Translations under genes and position numbers: made by a program
Notes under the pieces: model-generated
Database searches by the model: none
Told to the model about the DNA's origin: nothing
Seen by the model: only the letters and a program-made list of their open reading frames with translations
Shown: positions 6,290 through 13,748 of the stretch, one piece after another
Position numbering within the stretch: the first letter of the stretch is position 1
Layout: each line of letters opens with the position of its first letter
NCBI GenBank assembly: GCA_900473915.1
Contig: UCNG01000023.1
Coordinates: 1-64,000 of the forward strand
Reading direction: 5' to 3'
DNA from: Hyphomicrobiales bacterium
GTDB taxonomy: Bacteria; Pseudomonadota; Alphaproteobacteria; Rhizobiales; Rhizobiaceae
Length of the DNA: 64,000 bases

Positions 6290-7912
6290 ATGATCCGCAT
6301 CGACAATATCAGCAAATCCAACAGCCATCGCATTCTCTTTATCGAGGCTTCCGCCGCCCTGAACCGGGGCGAAAAGATCGGACTTGTGGGGCCCAACGGT
6401 GCGGGCAAGACGACCCTGTTTCGCATGATTACCGGTGATGAGCAGCCGGACGAGGGACAGGTTTCCGTCGAAAAAGGCGTGACGATTGGCTATTTCGACC
6501 AGAATGTCGGCGAAATGGGCGGACGTTCCGCCGTCGCGGAAGTGATGGAGGGGGCGGGCCCTGTCAGCGTGGTTGCGGCGGAGCTCCGCGAGCTGGAGGC
6601 CGCAATGGTCGATCCAGACCGCATGGACGAGATGGATGCGATCATCGAGCGTTACGGTGAAGTGCAGGCGCGATACGAGGAACTGGACGGCTACGGTCTG
6701 GATGGCCGCGCACGCGAGGTTCTGGCGGGCTTGAGCTTCACGCAGGAAATGATGGACGGCGATGTCGGCAAGCTTTCCGGCGGCTGGAAAATGCGTGTTG
6801 CGCTGGCGCGCATTCTGCTGATGCGCCCGGATGTGATGCTGCTCGACGAGCCGAGCAACCATCTCGATCTCGAAAGCCTTATCTGGCTGGAGGCGTTTCT
6901 GAAGAATTACGACGGCGCGTTGCTGATGACCTCGCACGACCGCGAGTTCATGAACCGTATCGTGACCAAGATCATCGAAATCGACGGCGGCTCGCTGACG
7001 ACCTATTCCGGCGATTACGCTTTTTACGAGGGCCAGCGGGCGCTGAATGAAAAGCAGCAGCAGGCCCAGTTTGAGCGCCAGCAGGCAATGCTTGCCAAGG
7101 AAATCAAGTTCATCGAGCGTTTCAAGGCGCGTGCTTCGCATGCTTCGCAGGTCCAAAGCCGCGTGAAGAAGCTGGAGAAGATCGACCGCGTGGAGCCGCC
7201 CCGCCGCCGCCAGACGGTCGCCTTCGACTTCGCGCCCGCGCCGCGTTCGGGTGAGGATGTCGTGAGCCTGAAAGGCGTGCACAAGACCTATGGCAGCCGC
7301 ACGATCTATGACGGTTTTGACTTCATGGTCCGCCGCCGCGAACGCTGGTGCATCATGGGTGTCAACGGTGCGGGAAAGTCGACGCTGCTGAAACTGGTTG
7401 CAGGTGCAGCAGAGCCGGACAAGGGCAATGTCAATATCGGCGCCAGCGTCAAGCTTGGCTATTTCGCGCAGCATGCAATGGATGTGCTCGACGGCGACGC
7501 CACCATACTGGAATGGTTGGAAGAACGTTTTCCAAAAGCAGGCCAGGCGCCGCTTCGTGCTTTGGCAGGCTGCTTTGGTTTTTCCGGTGACGATATCGAA
7601 AAGAAGTGCCGCGTGCTTTCGGGTGGGGAAAAGGCCCGTCTGGTGATGGCGGCGATGCTGTTCGACCCACCGAACTTCCTCGTTCTGGACGAGCCGACCA
7701 ACCATCTCGACCTCGATACCAAGGAAATGCTTATCAAGGCGCTTGCTGCCTATGAAGGCACGATGCTGTTCGTATCGCACGACCGGCATTTTCTCGGCGC
7801 ATTGTCCAACCGGGTTCTGGAACTGACGCCAGATGGCATCCACCAATACGGTGGCGGCTATACGGAATATGTCGAGCGGACGGGGCAGGAAGCTCCGGGG
7901 TTGCGTTCTTAA
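6290..7912 (+). CDS. ABC-F family ATPase
   Basis: 540 residues with two ABC cassettes and no membrane segments. Cassette 1 has Walker A G-P-N-G-A-G-K-T at residues 34-41, signature L-S-G-G-W-K-M-R near residue 161 and Walker B L-L-D-E-P-S-N-H-L-D-L. Cassette 2 has G-V-N-G-A-G-K-S near residue 353, L-S-G-G-E-K-A-R and L-D-E-P-T-N-H-L-D-L-D. The charged linker between them is the ribosome-facing P-site tRNA interaction motif of ABC-F proteins. The overall form is closest to the Uup/YheS/YbiT group. These act on translating ribosomes rather than in transport; the specific role is unknown. Confidence 0.9.
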   Translation: MIRIDNISKSNSHRILFIEASAALNRGEKIGLVGPNGAGKTTLFRMITGDEQPDEGQVSVEKGVTIGYFDQNVGEMGGRSAVAEVMEGAGPVSVVAAELRELEAAMVDPDRMDEMDAIIERYGEVQARYEELDGYGLDGRAREVLAGLSFTQEMMDGDVGKLSGGWKMRVALARILLMRPDVMLLDEPSNHLDLESLIWLEAFLKNYDGALLMTSHDREFMNRIVTKIIEIDGGSLTTYSGDYAFYEGQRALNEKQQQAQFERQQAMLAKEIKFIERFKARASHASQVQSRVKKLEKIDRVEPPRRRQTVAFDFAPAPRSGEDVVSLKGVHKTYGSRTIYDGFDFMVRRRERWCIMGVNGAGKSTLLKLVAGAAEPDKGNVNIGASVKLGYFAQHAMDVLDGDATILEWLEERFPKAGQAPLRALAGCFGFSGDDIEKKCRVLSGGEKARLVMAAMLFDPPNFLVLDEPTNHLDLDTKEMLIKALAAYEGTMLFVSHDRHFLGALSNRVLELTPDGIHQYGGGYTEYVERTGQEAPGLRS

Positions 7913-8020
7913 CAGCGGAAGCTGTCGCAACTTTGCTCTGATTTCTCAAAATAAGTCATTGATGCACATGCGCGGTTCGGTTAGAAACGCGCATGAAAAG
8001 GCTTCGAGCCTGCCAGTAAT

Positions 8021-8097
8021 GCACCCGTAGCTCAGCTGGATAGAGTGCTGCCCTCCGAAGGCAGAGGTCACAGGTTCGAATCCTGTCGGGTGCGCCA
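8021..8097 (+). tRNA. tRNA-Arg (anticodon CCG)
   Basis: 77 bases fold into a full cloverleaf: acceptor GCACCCG pairing with CGGGTGC, a D arm, an anticodon arm CTGCC/GGCAG with loop CTCCGAA (anticodon CCG), and a T arm CAGG/CCTG with TTCGAAT. The encoded end is GCCA. Its 3' part is repeated at 20245-20298, marking it as the insertion site of the island that follows. Confidence 0.97.
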
Positions 8098-8101
8098 TAA
8101 A
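8048..8101 (+). repeat. attL: left copy of the 54-bp attachment repeat
   Basis: Identical over 54 bases to 20245-20298. It begins in the anticodon stem (CTGCCCTCCG) and runs through the T arm and GCCA end to ATAAA. The left copy lies inside the intact tRNA-Arg gene, so the tRNA is restored by the chromosome side. Confidence 0.93.
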
Positions 8102-8132
8102 AATCAATCACTTAGCGGCATTATCGATTTAG

Positions 8133-8199
8133 CCTAGGTAGCAAATAGGTAGCGCGATGGTGGGTTTCGTCCCGGCTTTGCGGGTGAGTTACCTAGCCA
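8133..8199. repeat. Integrase/excisionase arm-type repeats beside attL
   Basis: CCTAGGTAGC is followed by AATAGGTAGC (8133-8153). An inverted related copy, TTACCTAGCC, lies about 35 bases further on. The same double motif, with one base different over 21, is found beside attR at 20120-20140. Repeats near both ends of an integrated element are typical arm-binding sites for integrase or its directionality factor. Confidence 0.6.
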
Positions 8200-8200
8200 C

Positions 8201-8240
8201 GTTCCGACTCGAAACTCAAAAAATTCGAGGGAGTCGGAAC
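8201..8240. repeat. 10-bp inverted repeat at the start of the noncoding block
   Basis: GTTCCGACTC at 8201-8210 is the exact reverse complement of GAGTCGGAAC at 8231-8240. The 20-bp spacer contains GAA and TTC that extend the pairing. Each arm contains a GANTC site. Confidence 0.7.
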
Positions 8241-8289
8241 GCCTTGCCTCCCGCTGGGGCCGTTAAACGTCTAGCCTCGCCTGAGTCCT

Positions 8290-8668
8290 GTATGGTTGTA
8301 CGCATGATGCGTAGAGCCATACCAACCTGAAGGCGGGATAGCCGTCCGAGTCTCGTATGGTCAACCGCATCATGCGGTAAGCCATATCTAACCTGCCCGA
8401 CTTTCATTGCGGACGAGTCTCTTTAGCGTTCGTTGTTGCTTCAGTCCTGTATGGCTTATCACATCATGTGATGGACCATACCAACCTTTACCCACGCTCA
8501 TTTCTGATAAACCTTTAACGTTTGTTCTCGCGACAGGCCTGTATGGCCCCTTTCCATTCGAAAGCGACCATACGAACCTGAACCCGATTTCGTTTCGGGC
8601 GAGTCTTTTTGCACTTAGCGGCATCCGAGTCTTTGAACCATACAATGGCACGGTGCCATTAGCCTTAC
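8290..8668. repeat. Array of five 33-nt nested palindromes in a 940-bp noncoding block
   Basis: Copies at 8290-8322, 8355-8387, 8449-8481, 8541-8573 and a degenerate one at 8636-8668. The first three share this plan: GTATGG, five variable bases, a 5-bp arm, one base, the complementary 5-bp arm, five variable bases, CCATAC (CCATAT in copy 2), then AACCT. The inner arms change together: CGCAT/ATGCG in copies 1 and 2, CACAT/ATGTG in copy 3. Copy 4 keeps the outer arms and the exact length with a shifted inner stem. Copy 5 keeps only an inner 8-bp stem and the flank GAACCTG. No believable gene lies in 8102-9042; the short frames there are read through the repeats. Confidence 0.85.
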
Positions 8669-9042
8669 GAACCTGAATCCAGTTTCTTATCCGACGAGTC
8701 TTTTCAACTTTTGCCGGTCGAGTCTTTTGCGAAAATTTGTGCCGGAGAGTCATGGCCGATCGTTAAAAGTTGTGCCGAGGAGTCGTAAGGCTATCGCCGC
8801 TTCAGGTTTTTCTTGTTTTGAGCTGGGCCACATTTAACTCTCAGCGCTCTTATCAGTTTTTTCTCTTCCCTAATATATCCAAAGCATCCACCTCAAATCA
8901 AAGGTTATTGTCAGCTTTTAAATGCTAGGTATTTCTTGCGTATGATCCTCGTTAACATTGTTGACTAAGTATATCCGACAAGTCATGGTGTTTGCATTCA
9001 AGTGAAATTACGGACAAACGTGAGCCATACAGGTGGATAAAC

Positions 9043-9288
9043 ATGGAAAAGGAAACACTGTTACTTAGGAGGGATGCTGCGAAAGCTCTTAGCGCCGTAG
9101 GCTATCCCGTAAAAGCAACGACACTGGCGAAACTTGCTTGCCGAGGTGGAGGGCCAAAGTTTCGTAGGTTTGGACGGACGCCGCTCTATCGATGGGCGGA
9201 CCTTCTGGAATGGGCCGAGGCGAAATCCTCCCCAGTCGGCACAACCACCACTGAATGCGAAACCCTGCGCAGCGCCGCTGCCGCATAA
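9043..9288 (+). CDS. AlpA/MerR-like small DNA-binding regulator
   Basis: 81 residues from ATG 9043, with AGGTGG six bases upstream; an upstream in-frame start at 8992 lacks a ribosome site. The pattern L-L-R-R-D-A-A-K-A-L, G-Y-P-V-K-A-T-T-L-A-K-L, then G-G-P-K-F-R-R-F-G-R-T-P-L-Y-R-W-x-D-L-x-x-W is that of the winged-helix excisionase/AlpA class, including the beta-hairpin wing. Such proteins act as excisionase or as activators of the integration-replication genes. It is the first gene of the rightward module that leads to the VapE ATPase. Confidence 0.7.
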   Translation: MEKETLLLRRDAAKALSAVGYPVKATTLAKLACRGGGPKFRRFGRTPLYRWADLLEWAEAKSSPVGTTTTECETLRSAAAA

Positions 9289-9307
9289 GCTCACGGAGGC
9301 GAAAGCC

Positions 9308-9643
9308 ATGAACTACATTTCAGACGACAAGATTGAAAGCGCCCGGCTGGAGGCGAAGCTCGGAAGCTTCCGGGCCGGTCCCGGCATTTCGGCCACGGAT
9401 CACCTGAACGGCCAAACCGTGCCAGCTTACGATAAAGGCTCGGACGCGGTGGCGTTGGGCATTAGCGAAAGTGCGGCGATGCACAAGCGGGACATGGAAC
9501 GCCTAAAGGCTCGTGAAGCGGTGCGGGCCTCGGTCTTCGCCGCATTCCCGGACGCTCCAGCGGAGCTTCAGTCCATTATGTACAGCCATCCCAAGGTCGA
9601 GGCGTGGCTTGCCGCGCTCGCGGAGAAGGAGCAATCCCGATGA
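9308..9643 (+). CDS. Hypothetical island protein
   Basis: 111 residues from ATG 9308 preceded by a strong GGAGG. The middle is low in hydrophobic residues, and the C-terminal 55 residues form charged helices (M-H-K-R-D-M-E-R-L-K-A-R-E). Its stop overlaps the next ATG (ATGA). It lies 19 bases after the AlpA-like gene in the same rightward module. No family recognised. Confidence 0.6.
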   Translation: MNYISDDKIESARLEAKLGSFRAGPGISATDHLNGQTVPAYDKGSDAVALGISESAAMHKRDMERLKAREAVRASVFAAFPDAPAELQSIMYSHPKVEAWLAALAEKEQSR

Positions 9644-10011
9644 AATCCGAAGACTTTTATCACGCCGCCAGCGCCCGCCTCTTCACGCCGGAGCAACTGG
9701 ACACCATAGCGTACCGCTATCAGCAGTCGGCGGCACTTTACCCAGAAGAGCACGAGCGCGTCTCCCGGTACATTCAGGACCACAAGCTGGTCGGACACCG
9801 GGAAGTGCTGGAGCACTATCTGCATAGCAATCTGCCGATGAGCGACCACGCCTTGAACGTCATCAACGCCTTTGCTGACTCCACTGCCGCAGGCGCGTAC
9901 GACCGAGGGGCCGAAAGAGGAGCGCCGACGCATGGGGTCGAGACCTATGGCGGCGTTGAATCGGCAGCAAGCCGTCTGTTTAGCAGCTCGGTGAAACCGG
10001 GGGAACGGTGA
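9640..10011 (+). CDS. Hypothetical island protein
   Basis: 123 residues from ATG 9640, overlapping the previous stop by four bases. The first 80 residues are helical with several Tyr and His (Y-H-A-A-S-A-R-L, then Y-R-Y-Q-Q-S-A-A-L-Y), and the tail is Gly/Ser-rich. The stop overlaps the next start. Function unknown; position suggests a replication- or packaging-linked accessory protein of the satellite. Confidence 0.55.
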   Translation: MKSEDFYHAASARLFTPEQLDTIAYRYQQSAALYPEEHERVSRYIQDHKLVGHREVLEHYLHSNLPMSDHALNVINAFADSTAAGAYDRGAERGAPTHGVETYGGVESAASRLFSSSVKPGER

Positions 10012-10298
10012 TGGCACGGACTCCGTTCGGGGCGCTGCTGGAGGAAGCCGAGGCTGCGTTCATTGCGGGGGACGACGCGGGCTGGCGGGACGCCATGCGG
10101 GTGGCGCACCGGGCCGTGGCGGAGGTTCGGGCCTCGTCCGATCCGGTCAAGCAGTTCATGGCAGGACTTCGAGGGCTGCGGGAGTTGCGGGACTGGCATC
10201 GGCGGGCGGGTCGGAAAGTGTTGGCGCGGGATGCGGAGCGAGCTGTGGAGGTGCTGGAGGACTTGGCCGCGAAGCTGGTGGCTAGGTCGATGAATTGA
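10011..10298 (+). CDS. Hypothetical helical island protein
   Basis: 95 residues from ATG 10011; a GTG directly before it at 10008 is an alternative start. Almost entirely alpha-helical and rich in Ala, Arg and Glu, with R-H-R-R-A-G-R-K-type basic patches in the second half that could bind nucleic acid. Coupled to the upstream gene by overlap. No family recognised. Confidence 0.5.
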   Translation: MARTPFGALLEEAEAAFIAGDDAGWRDAMRVAHRAVAEVRASSDPVKQFMAGLRGLRELRDWHRRAGRKVLARDAERAVEVLEDLAAKLVARSMN

Positions 10299-10391
10299 GG
10301 CGCGGGCATGGCCACCGCGACGGGGACCGGCGGAGGTATCTAAGCAAATTCCGCCGGTCTCATTTTTCGGAAGATAGCGAGGTGAACGGTG

Positions 10392-10613
10392 ATGACTGCT
10401 GACGTGATTTCACTGGACGAGGCCCGGAACCGGTTGCGGGTGGAGCCGGAGCTGGTTGCACAGGACGAATTTTTCCGAGGCATGTATTTGTTGCGCGAAG
10501 CGCTGGAACTGATCGAAGCCCTGCCGGGAAAGCGGGCCGAAGATGCCTACGACCGCCTATGCCAAGGAATGCGGGTGGTTTTTGATCGAGAACGGAGGCT
10601 GGGCCGTGGGTGA
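10392..10613 (+). CDS. Small hypothetical protein preceding the VapE-like gene
   Basis: 73 residues from ATG 10392 (GTG 10389 is the alternative). It begins with V-I-S-L-D-E-A-R-N-R-L, a start common among small phage and island proteins, followed by two amphipathic helices. Its last eight bases overlap the GTG start of the ATPase gene, so translation is probably coupled. Function unknown. Confidence 0.5.
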   Translation: MTADVISLDEARNRLRVEPELVAQDEFFRGMYLLREALELIEALPGKRAEDAYDRLCQGMRVVFDRERRLGRG

Positions 10614-12003
10614 GATTTTGAAGATGGAGAAGGATGTGATGGCAAGGGTGGTGCGGGAGTTAGACGCCACGGACCTTGCGTTGCTCACCGCAGACGATCT
10701 GGCAATGAAAGACTTGCTGCCGATTTCGTCGAAGCCGAACGAAGTGCAGACCTTTAGTTCATTTTTGGACCGGAAGCAGGCGCGAAAGGGCAAGGCACAG
10801 GCGGAACTGAACCGCCAAGCAAATCCGGGCGGCTTCGCGCCCTCGGTAGCTAACGCAAAACTGGCGATCACCAAGCTGGGCATCCGCATGAAGTTCGACA
10901 AGTTTCACATGCGGATGGAGATCGAGGGTTACGATAAGCCTGTTGGCGAGGCTTTTGCGGACACGGTGCTGAAGCTGCGTGATGTTGTGATTGAGAATTT
11001 CGATTTTGATCCCGGCCAGCGAAACGTGGAAGATGCGGCAAGGCTGCTTGCGATGCAGAACGCGTTCGATCCGTTGCGGGATTATCTTGATGGGCTGGTT
11101 TGGGATGGAACGCCGAGGCTGGACACTTGGCTTTCGGTGTATCTTGGCGCGGCGGATGACGAACTGACGCGGGCCATTGGCCGGGCCGTGCTGGTTGCCG
11201 GGGTCCGGCGCGTACGGCGTCCCGGCTGTAAGTTTGATGCAATGCTGGTGCTGGAAGGGCCGCAGGGGCGCGGAAAGTCATCGGCGCTCAAGGTGTTGGC
11301 CGGAGGGGATGACAATTTCACCGACGCCCTCGATTTCCGCCAGAACTATAAAGAGCATCAAGAACTGCTGCTGGGGAAATGGATCGTTGAAGCACCGGAG
11401 TTGGATGGGCTGGGCCAGTCGGACGTGCGGCGGGCAAAGCAGTTCATTTCAAAAACCCACGACCGAGCGCGTGCGGCTTACGCCCGGACGGTCGAGGAAG
11501 TTCCCCGTCGCTGCATCCTGATCGGCACGACGAACGACGACCATTACCTTAAAGACCCGACCGGGAACCGGAGGTTTTGGCCGGTGGTGACGGGAGAGAT
11601 TGATCTGGCGGCCCTGCGTGAGGCCCGCGATCAGCTTTGGGCTGAAGCCGCGATGGTGGAGCCGGGTGAAGCCGACCCCGTGACCATCCCGGAGCATCTG
11701 TGGACGGTTGCTGCCGAGCGGCAAGCCGAACGCGTCGAGGCCGATCCGTGGGAAGATACGCTCGCCGCGCTCCTGCCGAAGCTTGCTAAGCGGGCCGAAG
11801 GCGAGCTTCGCATCGCCACGAGTAACATTTTCGTATCGGCATTGGCGATGGAGATGCCGAACGTGACGAAGCGGGATAGTCGGAGGCTGGGCGATTGCAT
11901 GAGGCGGCTGGGGTGGACCGGGCCGAAGCTGATCTGGGCGGGAGATAAGCCGGTGAGAGGGTATGTTAAACAGGATGGTATGGCCCTAACGGATGGTGAA
12001 TGA
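10606..12003 (+). CDS. VapE-family P-loop ATPase, likely replication helicase/primase-associated
   Basis: 465 residues from GTG 10606, which has GGAGG eight bases upstream; the upstream ATG at 10543 lies well inside the previous gene. Walker A is G-P-Q-G-R-G-K-S at residues 218-225. It is followed by W-I-V-E-A-P-E-L-D-G-L (Walker B region) and I-G-T-T-N-D-D-x-Y-L-K-D-P-T-G-N-R-R-F-W-P-V, the signature of virulence-associated E proteins. These resemble phage and satellite replicative helicases. No N-terminal primase domain is visible. Iteron-like repeats lie right after the gene, which fits an initiator-helicase role at a nearby origin. Confidence 0.85.
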   Translation: MGEILKMEKDVMARVVRELDATDLALLTADDLAMKDLLPISSKPNEVQTFSSFLDRKQARKGKAQAELNRQANPGGFAPSVANAKLAITKLGIRMKFDKFHMRMEIEGYDKPVGEAFADTVLKLRDVVIENFDFDPGQRNVEDAARLLAMQNAFDPLRDYLDGLVWDGTPRLDTWLSVYLGAADDELTRAIGRAVLVAGVRRVRRPGCKFDAMLVLEGPQGRGKSSALKVLAGGDDNFTDALDFRQNYKEHQELLLGKWIVEAPELDGLGQSDVRRAKQFISKTHDRARAAYARTVEEVPRRCILIGTTNDDHYLKDPTGNRRFWPVVTGEIDLAALREARDQLWAEAAMVEPGEADPVTIPEHLWTVAAERQAERVEADPWEDTLAALLPKLAKRAEGELRIATSNIFVSALAMEMPNVTKRDSRRLGDCMRRLGWTGPKLIWAGDKPVRGYVKQDGMALTDGE

Positions 12004-12025
12004 AAAAATACAATAAAAACAACGG

Positions 12026-12133
12026 CCTAACTGCCTAACTGTTCCTAACGGTTATAACACGAACTTTATAGACTTCCTAGAACACTAAATCCCTTCAATC
12101 CCCTTATCAGTTAGATCAGTTAGAACGGTTAGG
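12026..12133. other. Candidate replication origin: opposed CCTAAC iterons around an A+T-rich core
   Basis: CCTAAC occurs at 12026, 12034 and 12044. After a 60-bp A+T-rich stretch, GTTAG occurs at 12110, 12119 and 12128 in the opposite sense, spaced 9 bp apart; the last extends to GTTAGG. Another CCTAAC is at 12171. The block lies between the VapE-like gene and the next gene (gap 12004-12225). Staphylococcal pathogenicity-island origins have the same plan: two iteron sets flanking an A+T-rich region beside the rep gene. A repressor operator is the other possibility. Confidence 0.5.
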
Positions 12134-12225
12134 ATTTATTCCATCCCATTGAAAACATAGGATTTTCATCCCTAACCGAAACCGGGGCATTGCCCCTTTC
12201 ATAACCGTTATGTGGAGGCAAAAGA

Positions 12226-12579
12226 ATGGCCGAGGGTGAAATCCTAAGCCCGGCGCTCGCTGCGCTGTTGCAAATCATGACCTCGACCGAGGTGGCAGAG
12301 GCCAAGTGCGTCGAGGCCGCGAAAGCGATTATTGAGTATGAAGCACCGCAAGGGGTCTACGACCTCACCCACCGATATTTGATCGGGGTGGCCGAGGATG
12401 ACGAACAATCAACGGATTTGCGGCTGGAGGCGTTGAAGCTGCTGCGGAAGGTGGAGGCGAGACGGGTTATTCCGGGAGTGGCGAAAGGTGAAGGTACGGA
12501 AAAGGCGAAGCGGTTGGCGCAGAGGCTGGAAGCAGCGCGAGAGCGGGTGGAAAGGTTTCGGAGGGGAAAATTTGACTAG
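12226..12579 (+). CDS. Hypothetical helical island protein
   Basis: 117 residues with a GTGGAGG ribosome site nine bases upstream. It is predicted all-helical, acidic in the middle and strongly basic at the C-terminus (R-R-V, K-A-K-R, R-E-R-V-E-R-F-R-R). Its place after the replication module is where satellites often carry a small terminase or packaging gene, but no terminase motif can be recognised, so this is only a suggestion. Confidence 0.5.
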   Translation: MAEGEILSPALAALLQIMTSTEVAEAKCVEAAKAIIEYEAPQGVYDLTHRYLIGVAEDDEQSTDLRLEALKLLRKVEARRVIPGVAKGEGTEKAKRLAQRLEAARERVERFRRGKFD

Positions 12580-12610
12580 ATTTGATTGAACTGACCGGAG
12601 AATGTCTTAA

Positions 12611-13738
12611 TTACGTAGACCTCGTTAGAAAGAGCATCATTTCCTTCGCCGGCTGTCGTGCATGTCTGCTTTTATTCGGTTTTAGTTTAAGAGAATGCCC
12701 ACCCAGTGTACTAAAAACAGTTTCTATATATCTATCTTCTACGTGAAAGTAAGCATTCGCAATCTCGCGAACTTGTTTACCTGTTAAGCCATTTGAGCAA
12801 GCGTGATCAGGAAAAGTTAATATCGCGGACGCTCCCACTGAAGATATGGATTGAAGTAGATCACTCAAGGCACGGGAGGATTGCCCCTTCAGGCTATAGT
12901 TAGATCTCGGTCGGCGTGAAGCTGCTGGATAGCGTCCCACGCCCGACACCTCTCCACATTCTCCTACCGCGACGGTCTCGAGAACATGATAGAATCGGCT
13001 ATAATGAACACCTGAATATGGAGGGTCGATAAAGACCAGATCGTTTGCTTTTAGCTCCTTTGCAACCAAATTTGCGTCGCCGATCCGCGCTAATCCCGGA
13101 ACTAAAGCTTTTTGCTGCGCCAAATCGATCAATGCTTTATTGGTATAAAACAATGGGTCTCTTGACCAAGCTTCTATTAAAAATCGGATGGCGGTTCCTG
13201 TTGGTTGAAATGGCTGCGCTGTGTGTCCAGGGGAGGCAACACATAGGCTAGCTGCTTCGACGAGAGCAGCAATTGCTGTCGTCTCACATTCGCTATTCTG
13301 CGGAACAGTCCCCCGTAGCGCGTCAAACCAAAGAGCTTGGGAAGCGCTAAAATAGTGGCCACCATACGCTCGAGTTATTGGATGGGCCTGATCAGCACAC
13401 CATTCGCGGATCCATTCCACATCCTTCCTACTAACAATTTCCTTTGAGGGCGGTTTAAGTTGAGCGAACTGTTCGTTGGCTGAAGCGAACCACTCTTTCC
13501 AAATTTTTACCCCATCAAGTTCTGCGCTTCTCGCAATCACTGAGGAAGCGACCGCAACGCTATAAGCCTGAATGTCGTAAGCGTAGACTGAGATGGGATA
13601 GTTCTTGGCAACATGATTTGCGACAGCAGCCGATCCTGTGAACAGATCGATGAAGCGGTCAAAGTTACCAATTTCGTTATGCAACAATTCGCCCAGTCCA
13701 TTTCGGAGCATTGAGCGCTTAGAGCCCATATATTTCAT
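12611..13738 (-). CDS. D12-class N6-adenine DNA methyltransferase
   Basis: 375 residues. The N-terminal K-Y-M-G-S-K-R (2-8) and F-T-G-S-A-A-V (33-39) form the SAM site of Dam-like (D12, alpha-class) enzymes. D-P-P-Y at 238-241 is the catalytic motif, followed by S-G-V-H-Y-S-R-F-Y-H-V-L-E. It should methylate adenine in a specific DNA sequence; the recognition site is unknown. It is the last gene of a leftward operon with the 447-aa protein and the DGQHR protein, and no neighbouring gene looks like a classical restriction endonuclease. Confidence 0.85.
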   Translation of the reverse strand: MKYMGSKRSMLRNGLGELLHNEIGNFDRFIDLFTGSAAVANHVAKNYPISVYAYDIQAYSVAVASSVIARSAELDGVKIWKEWFASANEQFAQLKPPSKEIVSRKDVEWIREWCADQAHPITRAYGGHYFSASQALWFDALRGTVPQNSECETTAIAALVEAASLCVASPGHTAQPFQPTGTAIRFLIEAWSRDPLFYTNKALIDLAQQKALVPGLARIGDANLVAKELKANDLVFIDPPYSGVHYSRFYHVLETVAVGECGEVSGVGRYPAASRRPRSNYSLKGQSSRALSDLLQSISSVGASAILTFPDHACSNGLTGKQVREIANAYFHVEDRYIETVFSTLGGHSLKLKPNKSRHARQPAKEMMLFLTRST

Positions 13739-13748
13739 TTCGCTTCAA

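Noticed and set aside
6089-7930. 613-codon minus-strand frame
   Set aside because: Antisense shadow of the ABC-F gene, caused by high G+C codon bias.
8290-8668. CRISPR array
   Set aside because: The repeats are palindromic and vary between copies, spacings range from 65 to 95 bp, and there are no Cas genes. The inner arms co-vary, which CRISPR repeats do not do.
8216-8753. Short protein-coding frames inside the noncoding block
   Set aside because: They read through the palindromic repeats, lack ribosome sites and give repeated low-quality peptides.
12226-12579. Small terminase subunit
   Set aside because: Position fits, but no terminase DNA-binding motif or family pattern could be recognised, so it is left as hypothetical.
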